The notes under the pieces: generated by a model | Seen by the model: the letters and a program-made list of their open reading frames with translations, nothing else | What the model was told of the DNA's origin: nothing | The model's database searches: none | Origin: Desulfobacterales bacterium | GTDB taxonomy: Bacteria > Desulfobacterota > Desulfobacteria > Desulfobacterales > Desulfolunaceae | Assembly: GCA_022360815.1 (NCBI GenBank) | Contig: JAKSCC010000251.1 | Location: 1-63,562 of the forward strand | DNA length: 63,562 nt | Reading direction: 5' to 3' | Position numbers and translations under genes: made by a program | In this document: piece by piece, positions 18,994 through 27,961 of the stretch | How the letters are laid out: every line of letters starts with the position of its first letter | Numbering within the stretch: the stretch's first letter is position 1

Positions 18994-21900
18994 TTGCTCA
19001 AGATGAAATGGCTCAAAAAGATACAAAAATTTCTTCCGGAAGAGTATGCGGTGTGGGTGCCTGTCATTTTGGTACTTTTGGTCCTTTTGATTGTGGTGGT
19101 TGTCGTTGTGAAGAAGCGCAAAGGCAAGGCCGCCAAGGATGCCGCCCCAAAGCCCAAAGAGGTTGAAGAGGCTCCAAGCATCAGCCCCAAGAGTCTGATC
19201 AAAGCGTGGAAAAGTTTTCTGCATCAGATTCCTGGAGAGTTTCGTCGAATCATTATGGTTTACCAGCACTTTGTGGTGTTTGGCGAAAGCGGCTCCGGCA
19301 AGAGCATGCTGATTAACAACCACACCGATTGGCAGGGGCATGCCAGACAGTTTTATCCCAGCTACACGGCAAACCCATTGCTTCAGGTCTATCTGGGTAC
19401 CAAGGTGTTGGTTCAAGAGATTCCAGCCTCTATTTTAAATGACACCACCAAAGCGGCCCGCATAGCGCTTTTGAAATTGTGGAAGCCACTTTTTAGACGA
19501 AAAGACCCCACAGCGGTGGTGGTTCTCAATGCGGCGTCCTTTCAGACCGATGAGCCTCTCTTTCTTAAAAAAGAGGCCCAGATGCTTCGTGGGAAGATCA
19601 ACCTTTTGGCGCGTATTCGCAGAAAGCCAATTCAGGTGAGGATGGTTCTCACCAATATGGAGTCCCAGGAGGGGTTTACCGAGTTTGCCCGTTTCTTGAA
19701 AGAGCATCGTATTCCCCTGAAGTTGGAGTTTAACTCAAAAGAGGATCTGACGAAAATCTCTGAGTGCTTGGTGCCATACGAAGCGCACCTCTCCCGGGCC
19801 CTTATCTCGCTACCAGCTGCCGACTACCTGAAGATCATTACCTTTTTGGAGTCAGCACCCGAACTTTTGGGGCAGTTTTACCGTTTTATATCGGTGCTTC
19901 AGAGTCCAGATCCTCTGACTCCAGAACCTGAGGTGGTGACGCTTTCGCTTGCCTTCCTTTCGGATGAAAATTCTTCTGTTTCAAACCCCTTTGAGACGCT
20001 GCTCACGTCAACGGAGATTCAGAAGTTTAATCCTCTGTTTCGGCATCGCATTGCAGCAGCCGTCTTAGGGATAGTGGGGGTGGCATACCTTGTGGGGGCT
20101 TTTATCTATGAGCATCAACTGATTCAGGAACGCTACGATCAGATCAGGGTGATTGAGCAGGCTCCTTTGAGCCAGTACAACCAGAACATACACAAGCTTT
20201 TTGTCGATCCACTCTCCACAATAAAGCAGCAGAGGATTGTCGATCTTCTGCCGGACTTTTTTCCTCAAGCCAACCGGGAAATTTTCAGGCGAGGAATAGA
20301 GAATATCCGTAATTACTATCTTCTTCCCGAGTTGGAAAAGTTTACGCTTTCATCAAGCTCCTGGGATATGGATGCGTTGGATGAAGAGGATCAGGTGAGC
20401 GGCCGAAGCCGGGTCCTTTATCTTATGGGAATTCTCTACTCCACCAAACGCAATGATCTTGGAAAGCTGGTGATGGAAAATATCGACGTGTGGGCCGACA
20501 ACACCGGCCTCTCTCGTCTGTTGATTGAAGACTATGTCAATTTCAATACCGACACCTCGGACATTACTCTTGATATGGATGACTATATCTACAACACCCA
20601 AAAAAGTGTTGTGGATAATCCACTTGCCATTACAGTCTTTTTTGAAAAGGTAAAGAAGGCCTATTTTCAGTCTGTGATGACCAGTGCCGAGTTTAAGGCG
20701 ATTCGGGACGAGGCTGAAGAGTTTCTGGCTCGAATCCACGAGTTGGAGCGCTACGATCTCTCTGTCAAAATTTCCGATCTTCTTCGCCGTGAAGCGATGC
20801 TCTCCATCAACACGCGGGAAGTCAAATCACAAGATTTCAAAACCCAGATCCAGAACAAGCCCGTCAAAGAGTTTCTCCGTTTTCTTATTCGTTCTCGCAT
20901 CAGTCGTCCGGATGTAACCACAGGGATGAATATGGCGGATCTTTATGAGAATCTCAAGGTGATGAAGGCGTATAAGGGGCTTGACACCACAGGCGATGCT
21001 TTTTTCCAATTTGTGTTGGCCGGACGCGATTTCAAGTTCAGTGCTGCCCTGTGGAACGATTTGCTTAATCGAAGTCGCATGAGCTTTCTTATCAACGACT
21101 TCATGAAGTTCAATGCAAAGCAGGAAGGGACTCTTTTCTTTAACGACAATGAAGAGTTTCCTGACTTGGTTATGAACGGAATCAATACCGGCATGTTTCT
21201 CTTTCAGAGGCAGGGACGCGTGGACGGCCGTTTTACCCACCGAGCATTCCTCAAACGTGTGAAGCCGGTAACCACAGAACTTCCGGGCTTTATTAATGAG
21301 TTGCCCATTCCCGAAAGGGATAAAACTGCTTTCTCCAAGTTCCTCTACAACGAGGTGGATGCATACGGAGAAAGCTATGCGGCCGCGTATCGCAACTACT
21401 ATCTAGACTTCAACATTGGGGCCACCTCTTTGTCTACCTTGCGCCTGGTGCTCCAGCAACTCACACGGCCCTCATCCCCTCTTATGGATGTCTTGATTTC
21501 CGTAAAAGAAAATACCCTGTTGGAGATCGGGGACAACAGCTACCTTCATGCGTTTGCCAAGCATATGGTCTCCTTTGAATTTTTAGGACAACTGCTGGCT
21601 GAAGAAAAGGGTGTCTATCCTGAGATGGATACCTATAAATCGCTGCTTACCCAGATGCTTCTTCAAGTGGATGCCATGGGAGGTGGCGATGCCCAACCTG
21701 GTAAATTTGAAGAGCGCCTTTCACCCCTGGCACGTGTCAGTTATGCCATGCTTCTGGGCAGTGAGAACTCCTTTCTTACCCTTATGAGCCAGTGGGTAGA
21801 CAGCGTGGGCATTCCACCAGAGTGGGAACGTGCCTTTATGGAGCCCGTTTTATCGGCTTACCGTATCGGCAAACCCGAGATTGAAAGAGAGGTTTCGCTG

Positions 21901-22716
21901 ATTTGGGATAAGCTCTATGAACGGGATATTAAGCCGCTACACGATTTGTTCCCATTTAACCGTACCTCTGGCAGGGATGTGCCCCTTGCAACCCTTGGGC
22001 GGGCAACCCATCCCAATGGTCACTTCTGGCAGGTCTTTCGTGATCTTCTTGGGTCGTTTGTCGAAGAGGATCAGGGCATTTGGGCGTTAAAACCAACACC
22101 TCTTGAGAGTTTTGAAGTCCCTGGGCACATGCTGCCAACCGTGAATGCAATCCAGAGGCTTACCACCACGCTTTGGGATAGCAATGGGGACCAGGTTCCC
22201 CTGACTTTTATGGTGAAAGCTTATCCTCTTCCTCGTTTAAAAGCGGGTGAGCCAGTGGTCTCGCTCTCCTTCCTTCATGTCAGTGATTTTTCGATTTTCG
22301 GATTCAACCAAAAACCGAGTTGGCAGGTGATGCAGTTTGATTGGTCGAGAGAGAGCAGCGCCTCCGTTGGAATGGAGCTGACGTCACCCAGTGGTAGGAA
22401 GAGCAAGTTGTATAACGCTGTAACAGTGGGTCGATCTGCTTGGAGCTTTTACCATCTCTTGCAACGCAGTGAAAATAGCCATGCCAAAGATGCCCTGGCC
22501 GAACTCTCTGCAGGAGAAGTTGATAATGCCACCTTGAGAAGTGAAGAGCTTGGGGCTGAGCCCACTATCTTTACATGGGTGGTAAAATACCAGGGAAGAA
22601 GAAGAGTGAGGGTTGTTGAATCAGGCCAGGTTGGTTCGGGTGATACTCGTGGTTACCAGTTGAGCTTTGCTATACGGAGCAGGGATCCCTGGGCCATTTT
22701 CAGACTACCAAAATAA
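18994..22716 (+). CDS. tssM: Type VI secretion membrane protein TssM (IcmF family)
   Basis: Inner-membrane part of the TssJLM complex that spans the envelope and docks the baseplate. 1240 residues from the TTG at 18994, placed 4 bases after GAGGAG; an ATG at 19003 would lose three residues. Topology: a strongly hydrophobic segment at about 18-40, a cytoplasmic domain with Walker A FGESGSGKSM near 95, a second membrane segment (AAAVLGIVGVAYLVGAFIY) near 350, then a large periplasmic domain. The Walker A motif is intact, so NTP binding is likely. It is followed by tssJ, its lipoprotein partner. Confidence 0.9.
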   Translation: MLKMKWLKKIQKFLPEEYAVWVPVILVLLVLLIVVVVVVKKRKGKAAKDAAPKPKEVEEAPSISPKSLIKAWKSFLHQIPGEFRRIIMVYQHFVVFGESGSGKSMLINNHTDWQGHARQFYPSYTANPLLQVYLGTKVLVQEIPASILNDTTKAARIALLKLWKPLFRRKDPTAVVVLNAASFQTDEPLFLKKEAQMLRGKINLLARIRRKPIQVRMVLTNMESQEGFTEFARFLKEHRIPLKLEFNSKEDLTKISECLVPYEAHLSRALISLPAADYLKIITFLESAPELLGQFYRFISVLQSPDPLTPEPEVVTLSLAFLSDENSSVSNPFETLLTSTEIQKFNPLFRHRIAAAVLGIVGVAYLVGAFIYEHQLIQERYDQIRVIEQAPLSQYNQNIHKLFVDPLSTIKQQRIVDLLPDFFPQANREIFRRGIENIRNYYLLPELEKFTLSSSSWDMDALDEEDQVSGRSRVLYLMGILYSTKRNDLGKLVMENIDVWADNTGLSRLLIEDYVNFNTDTSDITLDMDDYIYNTQKSVVDNPLAITVFFEKVKKAYFQSVMTSAEFKAIRDEAEEFLARIHELERYDLSVKISDLLRREAMLSINTREVKSQDFKTQIQNKPVKEFLRFLIRSRISRPDVTTGMNMADLYENLKVMKAYKGLDTTGDAFFQFVLAGRDFKFSAALWNDLLNRSRMSFLINDFMKFNAKQEGTLFFNDNEEFPDLVMNGINTGMFLFQRQGRVDGRFTHRAFLKRVKPVTTELPGFINELPIPERDKTAFSKFLYNEVDAYGESYAAAYRNYYLDFNIGATSLSTLRLVLQQLTRPSSPLMDVLISVKENTLLEIGDNSYLHAFAKHMVSFEFLGQLLAEEKGVYPEMDTYKSLLTQMLLQVDAMGGGDAQPGKFEERLSPLARVSYAMLLGSENSFLTLMSQWVDSVGIPPEWERAFMEPVLSAYRIGKPEIEREVSLIWDKLYERDIKPLHDLFPFNRTSGRDVPLATLGRATHPNGHFWQVFRDLLGSFVEEDQGIWALKPTPLESFEVPGHMLPTVNAIQRLTTTLWDSNGDQVPLTFMVKAYPLPRLKAGEPVVSLSFLHVSDFSIFGFNQKPSWQVMQFDWSRESSASVGMELTSPSGRKSKLYNAVTVGRSAWSFYHLLQRSENSHAKDALAELSAGEVDNATLRSEELGAEPTIFTWVVKYQGRRRVRVVESGQVGSGDTRGYQLSFAIRSRDPWAIFRLPK

Positions 22717-22748
22717 CACGCCATCAATCTCACATGAGGGACCGGGTC

Positions 22749-23228
22749 ATGAATCAGATCAAGAAAAGAAAAAGTAGATCATTTGGAACGTTGTGCTGGC
22801 TTGTCATCGTGCTGTTGCTTTTGGCCGGAGGAGTAGGGTGTGGAAAAAAGAAGATGGTATCTCTGCATATTATTCCTGATGCGAATGCCAATGATGGCCG
22901 TCCGCTCTATGTGATGGTTCGGGAGGTGAACAAAAATACTTTTCTTACAGAGTATTACGATCAAGTTGCCAGCATGTTGCATGCAGAAAATCGCGACGAA
23001 GCTCTTTTGGGGTGGTCACTGATTCTCCCAGGTAAGAGAAAGGAGTTTCAGATACCCCGACCCAAAGAGGCGGACCTTGCTGTGTATGGCATGTTTACCG
23101 ATCCTGGGAGCAATTGGAAGATGCGAATTCAGGTGCCATTTAAAAAGAAATACACCATCAAGGTGCAGGGTAACAACTTGGTAGAAGTACGGAGAAAGCT
23201 TCGTAGAAAAAAGGATGGTGACGCCTGA
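22749..23228 (+). CDS. tssJ: Type VI secretion lipoprotein TssJ
   Basis: Outer-membrane lipoprotein that anchors the TssM periplasmic domain. About 159 residues from the ATG at 22749, with GAGGGA upstream. Basic start (NQIKKRKSRS), hydrophobic stretch and lipobox LAGGVGC, then a beta-sandwich-like region with LHIIPDANANDGRPLYVMVR, the usual TssJ pattern of a strand followed by N-x-x-x-G/R-P-L. The C-terminus is Lys/Arg rich. Its stop overlaps the next start (TGATG). Confidence 0.85.
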   Translation: MNQIKKRKSRSFGTLCWLVIVLLLLAGGVGCGKKKMVSLHIIPDANANDGRPLYVMVREVNKNTFLTEYYDQVASMLHAENRDEALLGWSLILPGKRKEFQIPRPKEADLAVYGMFTDPGSNWKMRIQVPFKKKYTIKVQGNNLVEVRRKLRRKKDGDA

Positions 23229-24976
23229 TGATGAAAGACGTATGGGCTCCCCATGAGATGGTTGCTGGGCTGCAGGCCGTTGCAGTTGAGCCGGAAACCC
23301 CGCCTACCTGGCTCTCTGAGAGCTGGGAGGAACCCGAAGGGTTTTACAAAGACCTCAAGCGAAGTCTTGATGCTCTTTACACAACCCATGGGGCCAGTGC
23401 GCTTTTTACTAAGTATGACTTCTATCACGATATTATCGGACGAAACAGGAATTCCGGGCATCCGGCCATGGTGTGGTTTGACGCGGCAGGTCAAAAAGAG
23501 GAGCTCTCCTGGCAAGAGCTGGGGCGACTTTCCGCCATCAAGGCAGCCAAATGGACCCGCGTGGGGCTCCGTGAAGGCGATAGCCTCTGCCTGGTTCGGC
23601 AGGTTGGGTTGGACTTGGCCACCGACCTTCTTGCAGCGCTTAGGTTGGGTGCCGTGATCTCACTTCTTCCACTCTCTGGACATCGTTGGATGAAGACGCG
23701 ACTTGACGTGCTTGAACCCAAGTGGATTTCCACCGACAAAAACGGTGCAAAAAGTCTTAAGGATTGGGAGGAGTCGATTCTCCCTCTGGTTGCCACACAG
23801 TGCGATGTGCCTTCAGACCACCGCAGTTTTCATGGATACGCCACGGGAGATGTGGTTTTCAGGCTTTTTCCTGCGGCCACAGGGGCAGCCCCTGAGCCGG
23901 TGGACGTCACCAGCGATACGGTCTATCTGGGCGCAGCACGGGACGGAACATTGGGGCTTGGTCTCTATCCTGGCATGTGTATTTGTACACCCAGTTTCGA
24001 TGTGCTTCAGTATCAGCCCTCACTCTTGCTTTCATCACTTCTTTGTGGAGCAACCACCATTCATATCACCACGGCTGAACTGGTGAAGTGGGACGGCATA
24101 CTCAAAGAGGCTGCTCCTGATGTTTTAGGGGTAACACCGGAGCTTAGAAATTTGGTTTTGGAAGAAGAACTTGTTCTGCCAGAGGGAATCGGGGCCTGGT
24201 TTAAAGATCCGGTGAGTTCTTTTGAATACGATCGTTGGCAAATGTTCGCTTCAAAACCAGCCATGGCAGAATCGTACAGCTTCAATCTTAGGTGGGATGC
24301 GGCCTTTGGCGGTTCAACTCTTTTTTCTATGCGGAAAAAAGGGATGGCTCATCCCGGTGGGTTGCCCATGCCGGGGAGCCTCTGGCAGGTGGGGGAAGAG
24401 GGGAGTGAAGCAGATGATCTTTATCAGGTAGGTGTTCTTCATATCAACCGTGCGGGAGATTTGGAAGGTGAAATGCACCCAACCGGTATGATGCTGGCTG
24501 CCCACGGTAAAGTCTGGCTTTGCACACAAGGCCCGGCGCTTTCGCGTCATGGGATTTGCTACCCGGTTGAAGAGGTGGAGGCCCTTTTGGCCGAGCGATC
24601 CAGAGAGACAGATCTTTTTTTTCGAGTGGTTGCATATCCTCGGGCCGATTTTAAAGGCACAAGCATGATGGTGCTTGTAGGGTTTACTGGGGCGCGGGGT
24701 GGTGCTGATTTTTTTGAAAGGCTTAAAGGCGAGGTGACCCATCTTATCACCACAGAGATGGGAGAAGGCTGCCTTCCCGATCGTATGGGAGTTTACCCCA
24801 TCTACCCAAAATTTGAAGCGCCTGGTGTCCCCGATGCACATTGGTGCCGGGATGCCTGGATATCCGGTGCACTTTCAAAACGGGCCAAGAGCCCGGTGTT
24901 TCAATGCATTACTCAGCTTCGTGCCCGGTTGATGGAGGGCCATTATGACGGCAGTCCGGTGACACCGGAAACATAA
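23228..24976 (+). CDS. AMP-ligase-like (ANL superfamily) protein in the type VI operon, with degenerate ATP loop
   Basis: 582 residues with the overall layout of an acyl-CoA synthetase: ELSWQELGRLSAIKAAKW and DLLAALRLGAVISLLPLSG near residues 95-150 are typical, as is the late GMMLAAHGKVWLCTQGPALSRHGICYPVEEVEALL region that corresponds to the hinge and C-terminal subdomain. The ATP-binding loop, normally T-S-G-T-T-G-x-P-K-G, appears as FPAATGAAPEPVDV near residue 220, with the Ser/Thr pair and Lys gone. It may bind an acyl-adenylate or nucleotide without turning it over, or serve as a scaffold. Tight coupling to tssJ shows it belongs to the operon. It is not a core tss component. Confidence 0.7.
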   Translation: MMKDVWAPHEMVAGLQAVAVEPETPPTWLSESWEEPEGFYKDLKRSLDALYTTHGASALFTKYDFYHDIIGRNRNSGHPAMVWFDAAGQKEELSWQELGRLSAIKAAKWTRVGLREGDSLCLVRQVGLDLATDLLAALRLGAVISLLPLSGHRWMKTRLDVLEPKWISTDKNGAKSLKDWEESILPLVATQCDVPSDHRSFHGYATGDVVFRLFPAATGAAPEPVDVTSDTVYLGAARDGTLGLGLYPGMCICTPSFDVLQYQPSLLLSSLLCGATTIHITTAELVKWDGILKEAAPDVLGVTPELRNLVLEEELVLPEGIGAWFKDPVSSFEYDRWQMFASKPAMAESYSFNLRWDAAFGGSTLFSMRKKGMAHPGGLPMPGSLWQVGEEGSEADDLYQVGVLHINRAGDLEGEMHPTGMMLAAHGKVWLCTQGPALSRHGICYPVEEVEALLAERSRETDLFFRVVAYPRADFKGTSMMVLVGFTGARGGADFFERLKGEVTHLITTEMGEGCLPDRMGVYPIYPKFEAPGVPDAHWCRDAWISGALSKRAKSPVFQCITQLRARLMEGHYDGSPVTPET

Positions 24977-25087
24977 AAGGCAGGAGAACGGCGTGTGAGT
25001 CTCTGCTGACGGGTTTTTTGATGAAAAGCCTGGTGGCGGGCCATCCGCAGTGTAACCAAATCAATAAGCATATAAGGAGTATGAGAG

Positions 25088-25609
25088 ATGGCCATTCAGG
25101 ATGAAATTCCCAAGTCGCGTCTAACGCTCAGGTACAAAACCGAAGTGAATGGACAACCGGAAGATACCACGCTTCCCTTAAGGTTGCTGGTGGAAGGTGA
25201 CTTTTCCCAGGGAAGTTCAAAGGATCGTGCTGTGGATCTTGAAGAACGACGCCTGAGAAGCCTTGATGGGACCAACACCGACTCAGTGATGAAGGATATG
25301 GGGATGTCCTTGAAGTTTGCCGTGGACAACAAGATCGATCCTGAAACTGGAGAAGAGATAGACGTGGAGATCCCCATCACCTCCATAAAGTCATTTAATC
25401 CCGATGAAGTGGCAAAGCATGTTCCCAAGCTGAAAGGACTGCTGCAGATGAAGGCGCTTCTTGAAGAGGTGGTCTCCAATGTGGACAACCGCAAGGAGTT
25501 CCGAAAGCTTTTAAACGAGTTGATGTCAAATGAGGAGTCCTTGGCAAAAATGCTGGAAGAACTCAAAGACTATGAGAGCTTAAAGCTTCCCGGACAGGGT
25601 GATTCGTAA
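25088..25609 (+). CDS. tssB: Type VI secretion sheath small subunit TssB (VipA)
   Basis: 173 residues, MAIQDEIPKSRLTLRYKTEV, with AAGGAGTATGAG upstream. Family features: early LPLRLLVEGDFS and RAVDLEERRLRSLDG, middle EIPITSIKSFNPDEVAKHVP, then the helical LKGLLQMKALLEEVVSNVDNR. It co-assembles with TssC into the contractile sheath. The preceding 110-base gap contains no obvious promoter. Confidence 0.95.
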   Translation: MAIQDEIPKSRLTLRYKTEVNGQPEDTTLPLRLLVEGDFSQGSSKDRAVDLEERRLRSLDGTNTDSVMKDMGMSLKFAVDNKIDPETGEEIDVEIPITSIKSFNPDEVAKHVPKLKGLLQMKALLEEVVSNVDNRKEFRKLLNELMSNEESLAKMLEELKDYESLKLPGQGDS

Positions 25610-25665
25610 ATCTTTTATCTTGTCAGGGGCTTTGATCGAATTCACGAAAGTGGGAGGTAACGACC

Positions 25666-27174
25666 ATGGCAGAAGAGACCAAACAGGCGGTTGAAACCGC
25701 AGAAGAGACCCAAACGCTAGACCTGAAACGTTTTTTATCGAGTATGAGGCTTGCCACCGAAGTGGACGACCATGTGCCCATGGTGCAAGAGGAGTTGCAG
25801 GTGGTTCGCACGGATATCAGCGATGAAAACCGTTTTATCTCAGGGCTTGCAGCGTTCCTGCTTAATGTGGATCCTTCTGTGGGGCGTCTGGATAAAGGCA
25901 ATATCCAAGACCTCATTGCCCGCATTGATACCTGTGTCAATGCGCAATTGAATCAGATTATCCACCAAGACAAGTTTAAAAAAATGGAATCTGCGTGGCG
26001 CTCTTTGAACGATTTGGTTTTAAACACCAACTTCAAAGCCGATATCATGATTGATATCCTGGACGTATCAAAGGATGAGCTCTACGACGACTTCGAGGCC
26101 AATGCCGTGGACATTACCGGAAGCGCCTTGTTCAAGAAAGTCTATGTCAGCGAGTACGATCAGTATGGTGGCAAGCCCTTTGGCTGTATTCTTGGCCTTC
26201 ACGAGTTTGAACACACCCCTGATGATGAGTTTTGGCTCAAAATTATGGGTAAAGTGGCTGCAGCGAGTCATGCTCCTTTTGTTGGGTCTGTTTCGCCGAA
26301 GTTTTTCGGTTGTGACTCTATTGATGAGCTGGCGGCCATCAAAGATCTTGAAGGCTTGATGAACCATCCCAAGTATGGTTCCTGGAACAAGCTTCGGGAT
26401 TCGGAGGTGGCGGCCTATATCGGCCTCACCCTGCCTCGGTATGTATTGCGCCTGCCGTTCGATCCTGAGACCAACCCGTGTCGTGACATTCCCTTTGTGG
26501 AAGAGGTGGAAGGGGGCAGTGACGGCAGTTATCTCTGGGGCAGCAGTACAATGCTTTTTGCTCAGAATATGGTCCGCTCTTTTGAGCAGTCTGGGTGGTG
26601 TCAGTATATCAGAGGGCCCAAAGGCGGTGGTTTGGTGAATGGACTTCCCGTGCACTCCTTTAACATTAGAGGAGAAGACGAGATGAAGATTCCAGTGGAG
26701 ATGGCCATTCCCGACTACCGAGAGTTGGAGTTTGCCAACAGCGGCTTTATTCCGCTGATCTATCGCAAGGGCACCGCCGACGCTTGTTTTTTCAGTTGTC
26801 AGTCTTTGAAAAAACCCAAGCGGTTCAAAGATCCCAAAGACTCCGAAAACTCGCAACTGGTAACGAACCTTTCTTACACCTTCTCTGTTACACGCATTGC
26901 CCACTATGTGAAGTCCATCATGCGAGATAACATCGGCAGCAGTGCCGATGCGCCCTATATTAAAAACACGCTTTCCAACTGGATTACCCAGTTTGTCACC
27001 ACGGTGGTGAACCCCGATGACCTGACCCTTCGCTACTACCCGTTTAAGGCCGCTTCGGTGGAGGTTGTTGAACGTGAGGGGATGATCGGCTGGTATGACT
27101 GTGAAATGGCAATTTTGCCCCACATTCAATTTGAGGGCATGGATGCTGAGTTGCGGTTGGATGCCAGACTGTAA
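25666..27174 (+). CDS. tssC: Type VI secretion sheath large subunit TssC (VipB)
   Basis: 502 residues, close to family size, with GGGAGG before the ATG. Signatures include FISGLAAFLLNVDPSVGRLDKG, KKMESAWRSLNDLV (the conserved E-x-x-W-R-x-L), the SEYDQYGGKPFGCILG region and a C-terminal LRYYPFKAASVEVVE strand that intertwines with TssB. A perfect hairpin follows the stop at 27184. Confidence 0.95.
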   Translation: MAEETKQAVETAEETQTLDLKRFLSSMRLATEVDDHVPMVQEELQVVRTDISDENRFISGLAAFLLNVDPSVGRLDKGNIQDLIARIDTCVNAQLNQIIHQDKFKKMESAWRSLNDLVLNTNFKADIMIDILDVSKDELYDDFEANAVDITGSALFKKVYVSEYDQYGGKPFGCILGLHEFEHTPDDEFWLKIMGKVAAASHAPFVGSVSPKFFGCDSIDELAAIKDLEGLMNHPKYGSWNKLRDSEVAAYIGLTLPRYVLRLPFDPETNPCRDIPFVEEVEGGSDGSYLWGSSTMLFAQNMVRSFEQSGWCQYIRGPKGGGLVNGLPVHSFNIRGEDEMKIPVEMAIPDYRELEFANSGFIPLIYRKGTADACFFSCQSLKKPKRFKDPKDSENSQLVTNLSYTFSVTRIAHYVKSIMRDNIGSSADAPYIKNTLSNWITQFVTTVVNPDDLTLRYYPFKAASVEVVEREGMIGWYDCEMAILPHIQFEGMDAELRLDARL

Positions 27175-27183
27175 TCCCTTTTT

Positions 27184-27205
27184 CCCGGAAACGTCTGTTT
27201 CCGGG
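27184..27205 (+). promoter_or_regulatory. Perfect 9-bp hairpin between tssC and the hcp-like gene
   Basis: CCCGGAAAC, loop GTCT, GTTTCCGGG. No T-run follows, so it is more likely an RNA-processing or stability element than a full terminator. Confidence 0.6.
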
Positions 27206-27288
27206 GGCCAGATAATTTAACTGTCACTTGTCGGGTCAAAAGGCACCTGGCAGATCATGTGACACTTTTACGTGAAGGAGGAAAACCC

Positions 27289-27861
27289 ATGGCAGAAACC
27301 AGTATCCCATGCAGTGTAACCCAGGGGTTCAACTTTCAAAAAGACGCCCAGGACGCAGTGGGGCATGTTACCGCTTTAAAAGTCGGCGACAAAGAGTTCG
27401 CAGCAGATCTGGAGGTAACAGATCCCGAGAACGTTTCCGGTGACAAGGTGAAGGTGGTGGGTATCATGTCCAACATCTTCTGGAACGGTGGTTTTGCCGA
27501 AGGTATCAGCCTTTCGTGCCAAATTTCTACCGTCAACAAGACCGATGCATCGGTTCTTACCAATTCAGAACTTTCCAACACCAACGTGGAGTTTCAATTC
27601 AACGTCTATCAATTTGATCCCGTTGAGAAGAAGTACTTCAAGGCCTTTCACTCCAATGACACGGCTCTTCTCGGGCTTGTTGAAAAATCAGGCAGTGAGT
27701 TGAACATCAGCGTTTCCCAAGAGGCTGGCTTTGAGGTCGCCAACCCCTTGAACTTTGACTTCTCTGTGGGCGTGAACCCGCAGGAGGTGAAGCAAGATCT
27801 CCATTTGGCTTTTTCTGTCAGCGCCAAGCTGGCTAAAGGCTGGGGAGTTCAAGTGGGCTAG
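27289..27861 (+). CDS. Hcp-like tube protein (TssD candidate)
   Basis: 190 residues from the ATG at 27289, with a strong GAAGGAGG site seven bases upstream; the longer frame to 27259 lacks one. No signal peptide or membrane segment; the sequence is strand-rich, as expected for the Hcp beta-barrel that stacks into the inner tube. Direct sequence likeness to common Hcp is weak: the usual M-x-x-x-F-x-K-I-x-G start is absent and it begins AETSIPCSVTQGFNFQ. The call rests on position right after tssBC, size, strong translation signal and flanking hairpins, and on no other gene in the locus being a better Hcp. It could instead be another structural or effector-linked protein. Confidence 0.55.
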   Translation: MAETSIPCSVTQGFNFQKDAQDAVGHVTALKVGDKEFAADLEVTDPENVSGDKVKVVGIMSNIFWNGGFAEGISLSCQISTVNKTDASVLTNSELSNTNVEFQFNVYQFDPVEKKYFKAFHSNDTALLGLVEKSGSELNISVSQEAGFEVANPLNFDFSVGVNPQEVKQDLHLAFSVSAKLAKGWGVQVG

Positions 27862-27877
27862 AATCATCCATAACCAT

Positions 27878-27929
27878 TTCGCTTCGAAGGTCTCTTTGGG
27901 CCGTACAGATGAGGCCTTCGAAGACGAAA
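27878..27929 (+). promoter_or_regulatory. Hairpin between the hcp-like gene and tssK
   Basis: CTTCGAAGG at 27882 pairs with CCTTCGAAG at 27915, extended by TTCG/CGAA outside a small bulge. No T-run. With the hairpin at 27184 it brackets the hcp-like message. Confidence 0.6.
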
Positions 27930-27961
27930 ATTAACCCTTAGAGAAGAAGAGTAACAAGATC

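Noticed and set aside
26068..27129. Minus-strand frame opposite tssC
   Set aside because: Shadow of tssC with no motif of its own.
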